From Entonaema liquescens (taxonomy: Eukaryota > Ascomycota > Sordariomycetes > Xylariales > Xylariaceae): a DNA stretch of 64,000 nucleotides. The stretch's first letter is position 1. Each line of letters begins with the position of its first letter. The translations under genes were made by a program, and so were the position numbers. The stretch is taken from positions 620,001-684,000 of the forward strand of contig CADCSX010000010.1 of assembly GCA_902805475.1 (NCBI GenBank). The letters are read 5' to 3'. The notes beneath the pieces were generated by a model. It made no database searches, was not told where the DNA came from, and saw only the letters and a list, made by a program, of their open reading frames with translations. Below, in pieces: positions 59,250-64,000 of this stretch.

Positions 59250-60734
59250 ATGTCGATAGACCTGAATTGGGAGACGCTGACAGGCGGTCCAGACGGTGCC
59301 GCGCTCGCGGAGCAAATCCGCGATTTCATTCATACCAAGTTCCAGGCCGTACCCTTACCACGTTTTATCAAATCTGTCAAAGTCCACGATTTTGCTTTTG
59401 GCACAATACCACCAAGTGTCGTGTTAAAGGATATATGCGATCCACTACCGGACTTCTATGAGGAAAATTCAGACGTATCGGACGATGAGGATGAAGAAGA
59501 GGAGCTTATCCATGATGAGAGAGGAAGACATGGGCACTCGGAGGACGTATCCGAAGCGATTAGAGCCGCCGAGCGTAAGAGGAGAGCGGATCAGATTCGG
59601 AGATTAGAGGGACGGGGTGGTAATGGGCGCAGGGATGGTGAGGGCGAAAGTGGGACGCCTACTTATCATCCGGAAGGTCTATATCCGCCTCATATCCACG
59701 TCGCTGGATTACGCAGCGCCCCCGGGACACCCGATATAGGTAACCCCTTCTTAGGGCTCGGCGTTCCGACGCCCGGTGTGCCCGGCGGTACGGCGAATAT
59801 GCACTACTTCCAGTCAAAGCTGGCGACTACCTGGTCCGGCACGCAGACGCCGTTAGCAGCAGTCGCCGGAGCGCAACATTTGAACGGCTGGTTAGAAATG
59901 GGTGGTCTACATACACCACCGTCGGAAAGGTACACGCAAAGTCGTGATCACAGCAGACAACCTTCGCAAGGCTCCGCCTCTATCCCAGACCACCCTCCAG
60001 TTCCATCTCCTACTCTGCCTCCAACCTCACTCGCGCCGACGTTACACCCGCTCCGAGAAAAACATAGTGTGTCAACTCTTGCGCCAACATCGGCTGGGCC
60101 ATCGCGACCTCCTACTAGAGATAGGATGACTAGCGCAACGCAAATGACCGGCCCTTCTCGGGACGGGCAGTATAGCTCTAATCGTAGCCCTGATGGTAAA
60201 GGAGCGCGCGAAGGATCCTCAGAAGAGGAAGAAGAGGCACCAAAGAAGTTCCGCGAGCCTAGGATAGACGACATGCAAGCCGTGTTCCGCATCAAATACG
60301 CGGGTGATGTAAAGTTGATGTTAACAGCTGAGATCCTACTTGACTACCCGATGCCGAGCTTCGTGGGGATCCCGGTGAAACTGAATATTACGGGGCTTAC
60401 GTTTGACGGGGTTGGAGTTGTTGCGTATATTAGAAAACGCGTACACTTCTGCTTTCTGAGCCCGGAAGATGCGCTGGCTGCTGTAGGGAAAGACGACGAT
60501 AATGGCAGTGACGGGGACGAACAAGGCACGGGCACTAGTGGTGGTAGCACGCGGAAAGGAAGACTTGGAAGCTTACTACAGGAGGTCAGAGTCGAGAGTG
60601 AAATTGGTCAAAGAGAAGGTACGAAACAGAGCCTGAAGAATGTTGGTAAGGTTGAGAAATTCGTCCTTGAGCAGGTTAGGCGGATCTTCGAGGAAGAGTT
60701 CGTGTACCCTAGTTTCTGGACATTCTTGGTCTAG
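59250..60734 (+). CDS. MDM12: ERMES complex subunit Mdm12
   Basis: A single exon of 494 aa. Mdm12 is the cytosolic SMP-domain subunit that bridges ER-anchored Mmm1 and outer-membrane Mdm34/Mdm10, moving phospholipids between ER and mitochondria. It begins with the family signature MSIDLNWETLTGG, then IRDFIHTKFQAVPLPRFIKS, VKVHDFAFGTIPPSVVLKDI and CDPLPDFYEE. The C-terminal half of the SMP domain is MQAVFRIKYAGDVKLMLTAE, ILLDYPMPSFVGIPVKLNIT and VEKFVLEQVRRIFEEEFVYP with SFWTFLV at the end. As in other filamentous fungi, long low-complexity inserts (residues about 75-330) split the SMP domain. Confidence 0.96.
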   Translation: MSIDLNWETLTGGPDGAALAEQIRDFIHTKFQAVPLPRFIKSVKVHDFAFGTIPPSVVLKDICDPLPDFYEENSDVSDDEDEEEELIHDERGRHGHSEDVSEAIRAAERKRRADQIRRLEGRGGNGRRDGEGESGTPTYHPEGLYPPHIHVAGLRSAPGTPDIGNPFLGLGVPTPGVPGGTANMHYFQSKLATTWSGTQTPLAAVAGAQHLNGWLEMGGLHTPPSERYTQSRDHSRQPSQGSASIPDHPPVPSPTLPPTSLAPTLHPLREKHSVSTLAPTSAGPSRPPTRDRMTSATQMTGPSRDGQYSSNRSPDGKGAREGSSEEEEEAPKKFREPRIDDMQAVFRIKYAGDVKLMLTAEILLDYPMPSFVGIPVKLNITGLTFDGVGVVAYIRKRVHFCFLSPEDALAAVGKDDDNGSDGDEQGTGTSGGSTRKGRLGSLLQEVRVESEIGQREGTKQSLKNVGKVEKFVLEQVRRIFEEEFVYPSFWTFLV

Positions 60735-61080
60735 GGGGCTTTGGACGTGAGAGCACCCCCTACTCTAGAATAGCAAAGTACTTTTGTTGTATATCTACGA
60801 CTCTCTTCTCTATAATTGAAGAGAGTAATTACGAATTATGTCATATATATGGTACATAAGGTAGACTGGCGAGTTTTACAATTTATTACGAACACACTGA
60901 TGGGCATAAATACAAAGTAAGGAGACTCATATCGGCAGATGAGAACGTCGGCGTGATTAAAACACACCCTAGAGCAGTAGCTGAACCATATCCATCAAAA
61001 CTCACTTGTCATTCCCCCCTTCTCATCTGTGCCCAGTTTCTCTGCCTCGAATCGTCTTATCTCCTGAAAAGTAACTCCAC
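60735..61080. other. Convergent intergenic region
   Basis: 3' flanks of Mdm12 and the TPR/MYND gene. It holds a short hairpin-like ACTCTCTTC...GAAGAGAGT near 60800-60828. No gene. Confidence 0.55.
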
Positions 61081-61804
61081 TCACTGCCCAGTCTCCTGAT
61101 TTCCAGACTGTTCTGATGCTGCGGCCTGGTGTGCTTTGCAGAGTGGCTTATGTCGCTTAGACCAGTCCTGCTTCTGACAATGCTTAGAGCAGTAGAAGAC
61201 CGATCGACACGCACTACAAGCGTGTAGATCAGCCAAGACAAACGTTCGGGTATGGGGGCACTGCAACATGGGTATTAGTAATTAGAATAATTCAAGAAAC
61301 AATTCGTTTCGATCCCTGCCCAGAGACGTGCAGTGCCGTCGGGATTTATGAACTTACGTGGTAGTATCCGCACACCATATCCTTCCCCTCGCCGCGAACG
61401 CGTATCTCCCTAGCCTCAGGAAACCGTCCCTGCGCCTCTCGCAGCTGGCCGATGTTGTCCCGGGTAACCGCCGCGTCTAGAACCGGGCCTCCTGCCTCGC
61501 GAACCGGCAGCGCTTTGTGCAAGGCCTCGTCCGCCTCGTCTAGCCGGCCCGCGCGCAGCATGGCTTCGCCCATGCCGTTGTAGCTGATGGCGGCCTGGAT
61601 GGAATCCGCCGCGTGGAAGCGGAGCTTGGAGGCTAGCGCTTTCTGGTGCAGCGCGACGGCCTCGTCGTACCGGCCGGCAGACATGGCGGCGCCCGCGCTG
61701 TTGGAAGTTTCGACGCCGTCGAATGTGGCGTCTAGAAAGCCTTCTATGTTGACTGATGCGTCGCGGAAATCAGGCGGTAGGTGGGTGTAGATTGGTGGTG
61801 GCAT
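61081..61804 (-). CDS. Small TPR / MYND zinc-finger protein
   Basis: Exons 61358-61804 and 61081-61260 give 208 aa, joining as MVCGYYH / CPHTRTFVLADLHAC. Residues about 35-140 form TPR-like helical pairs (AMSAGRYDEAVALHQKALAS, MGEAMLRAGRLDEADEALHK, IGQLREAQGRFPEAREIR). The C-terminus is a MYND finger, ACSACRSVFYCSKHCQKQDW, then SKRHKPLC, with all zinc ligands visible. MYND fingers mediate protein-protein contacts; function is not known. The first ATG (61804) precedes MPPPIYTHLPPDF. Confidence 0.85.
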
Positions 61805-62382
61805 TTTGGAATGTGGTTGATGATATCTACCTATCTTTAGGGTTGGATAGATCAAGATTTGGTTTCGTCTGCTGGATGAGCAACTGCGTGGAAAACTGTT
61901 GTCAAAGAGAGGCGAGGTGTTGAAAGTGGTGAATTTTCAGGATGGAGACCCCTCCTTATGTCTTTTAAGCTTCAACGACAGGTGAAATATCCAGGGCTAT
62001 GAAATATCTGCTATGGCAACCTGTCGCCTAGAAGAGTCACACTATATTTGTTTCTTCTCTTTGCCAATCGTCCGTTTGTGTCAAGATATTGCAAAAAGCG
62101 AGATTACGTAGCTGATAAAGACTGCAAACCTCTTCGTCAAGGCTTGACTGCAAAACCTTCTGGATATTCCATTTAGATACTCTCTTGAAGTGGATTATCG
62201 AAACACGGTCACCCACCGCAATTCTTACTCGGCTAATCCCTTAACCTATAATTCCTTATTTTTGTCAAAGCTTGTGCCTATTTTGCATCGACAGATGCTG
62301 TCTGTTTCCAATCGATTGACCGCCATTTTTGTTCCAATTTCGCTGGTTTGTACCACGCTCATTACCCAAACCAATGAAGGTA
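61805..62382. other. Intergenic region
   Basis: Promoter side of the TPR/MYND gene and 3' flank of the oxidase gene. Small plus-strand ORFs here (62190-62507) have no support. Confidence 0.5.
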
Positions 62383-63597
62383 CTAAAGCTTGGCTTCTTT
62401 TCCTGATGCGTCGGAGCCTAAGTGTTCTGCCAGTAGTCGCGCAACTCCTTCAGCAACTCCCCAGCTTAGCTCGTAGCCTCGTCCACCCAGGCCATAAGCA
62501 TGAATGATAGTCTTTCTATCGCCTATCTCCTCCTTCTCTAGTCGTATACCTCCCCTGCGAGTGGGCCGACGTCCCACAATATCCTTCAAGACGGTAAACT
62601 TGCCTTCACCGCCCAGTATCTGGGGATAAGTAGCCGCAAATTTCCGCAACAGGGTCTCACGGACTTCTACTGACGGGTTCGGGTCCCAATTATTGGGCTC
62701 CTTGGTGCCACCGATGATGGTGCCGCCGTCGAAGTTCCGCGGAACGCAGAATGTCCACGAGCCGTCTGCATTTTGCCGTGTGACAGTTGCGGGACATGGA
62801 TTGGCAACCAAACATGTCTGACCTTTTGTAGTGGTTTAGCATTAAGATATATAGAGTATCTCGAGACTCAATAATAGTAGCGGGGAGAGTTAGAGCCTAC
62901 TCACCCCGTGTAATAAACATGTTCTCGTCGCCGAATCCGTTTCCCGAAGCGTTGATTAACGCGTCAACTGGCCCCGCATCGAACTTCCAGGAAAATACTT
63001 CCCTCGGATCTCTTACTTCTCTACGTAGGACCTTACCTCCTAAAATCGCGAACCGGCGCAGTAGAAAGCTGCAGTAGACCATGGGATTCACGCACCAGGT
63101 GTCATATTCGCATCCCCATTTGACACCTTCTGGCAGCTCTGCTTCTTTTAGCAGTCTAAATCCCTTCATGCCTAACTGTGTGCGCGCTCGCTCCTCCGTG
63201 AGTGCACGGTACGCCTCACTAGGTGCTTCGAGATACTCGATCCCTTTCATGAAGGTGATGCCGGCCTCCGGGTAGCGTGCTTGTACGGCACGCATGTGGT
63301 CGTAGGTCCGGAGGCTCATGGCGTGTTCCCGCTCCTCTGCGGGGTCGGTGGGGGGCACAAGCCTGTTGTGCGCACCTCCCCATGGGGAAGTATAATTAAT
63401 CTGATTTTGTGCATCGATAGTCTCGGACCCGGAGGGAAAGTCCCGCGCCACGATAGTCACGGCGTGGCCTTCGGCTTGGACTCGTAGAGCGGAGCTTAGC
63501 CCTATGACGCCGGCGCTGTGGGTCACGGTATTAGCTAGATGTTTGGAACGAAATAAGGGGCTAATGAAATATACCCCAATACGACTATATGCGACAT
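62383..63597 (-). CDS. D-amino-acid oxidase, peroxisomal (PTS1 AKL)
   Basis: Exons 63575-63597 (23 nt), 62905-63515 and 62383-62822 give 357 aa. The tiny first exon supplies MSHIVVLG, which with the second completes the FAD-binding motif VLGAGVIGLSSALR. Further landmarks are QINYTSPWGGAHNRLVPP, CVNPMVYCSFLLRRF, DALINASGNGFGD and the C-terminal flavin block HAYGLGGRGYELSWGVAEG. The enzyme oxidises D-amino acids to 2-oxo acids, ammonia and hydrogen peroxide using FAD. The protein ends in AKL, a type 1 peroxisomal signal, as expected for this enzyme. Substrate preference is not readable from sequence. Confidence 0.93.
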
Positions 63598-64000
63598 TGT
63601 AAGAGAGATGAGTCTTGGCAACCTAATAGAGGTAAGTGCGTTTTTTCAATGGTAAGTCTACTTGTCAACCTCGGCGTAATAATGAGAGGGCACAGACGTC
63701 TTGTCTAGTTTCAAGAACTAATAAGATAATATTAAAAAGAATAACTAGTTATGCGTAGGAAGTCTATATGTTTCTCAACAATAGTTTCAAGAAACCGATT
63801 CCGGTAACTAGAGCTGATATAGATGCCCATTACCTACGTCTGTGGAGGACTTTAGTCAAGAGAAAAGCTGAATCAATACCAAGAAACAGCTGATATTAGC
63901 AGCTTTAACTACGGCGGCCGAATATCGGAGGTGGTAGCGGGGCCGGATGGGGCCGGTCACCCCCGCCGACCATCCGTTATAAGAGCCGAAAGTGGCAGGA
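63598..64000. other. Right-edge intergenic region
   Basis: Upstream of the oxidase gene. The last 90 bases are GC-rich with CGG/CCG triplets (CGGCGGCCG near 63914), possible Zn2Cys6 sites for a gene on either side. No coding sequence. Confidence 0.45.

Noticed and set aside
1..64000. CRISPR array or bacterial-type operon
   Set aside because: No regularly spaced direct repeats; genes are intron-bearing and monocistronic.

Overview
The window is nuclear DNA of a filamentous ascomycete (Pezizomycotina, most likely Sordariomycetes; nothing here fixes the order). The evidence is short introns of about 50-75 nt with GTAAGT-type donors and CTAAC-like branch sites, and genes typical of these fungi: a HET-domain protein, a Zn2Cys6 regulator, F-box proteins, Mdm12, Fab1, an intron-bearing tRNA-Asn and an AT-rich repeat with inverted ends. 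I assembled exons by eye from splice signals, reading-frame continuity and protein family conservation. Every multi-exon model given closes in frame.

Layout. 0-9 kb: mitochondrial processing peptidase beta (cut by the left edge), a cytosolic GH36/raffinose-synthase-like protein, and two NAD(P)-dependent extended SDR enzymes flanking an AT-rich element of about 480 bp with terminal inverted repeats. 9-17 kb: tRNA-Asn(GTT), an unrecognised 358-aa protein, a secreted and probably GPI-anchored cysteine-rich protein, and a stand-alone histidinol dehydrogenase. 17-28 kb: F-box/ankyrin protein, mitoribosomal protein mS38, secretory agmatinase-like ureohydrolase with micro-exons, and a large Zn2Cys6 transcription factor. 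29-38 kb: HET-domain protein fused to a zinc-finger module, short-chain dehydrogenase, DUF1857 protein, and a second F-box protein. 39-64 kb is mainly conserved housekeeping: 2OG-Fe(II) oxygenase, eIF4E, malonyl-CoA-synthetase-like enzyme with a large insertion, BolA, an unrecognised disordered protein, Fab1 PI3P 5-kinase, Mdm12, a TPR/MYND protein and D-amino-acid oxidase.

There is no biosynthetic cluster, operon or CRISPR array. Several genes serve mitochondria (MPP-beta, mS38, the malonyl-CoA-synthetase-like enzyme, BolA, Mdm12). The malonyl-CoA-synthetase-like and BolA genes are divergent neighbours, and both could feed lipoate-dependent metabolism. The strongest oddities are the in-frame insertion in the synthetase (with three tandem heptads), the HET/zinc-finger fusion, the inverted-repeat element, and micro-exon gene structures in the epimerase and agmatinase genes.
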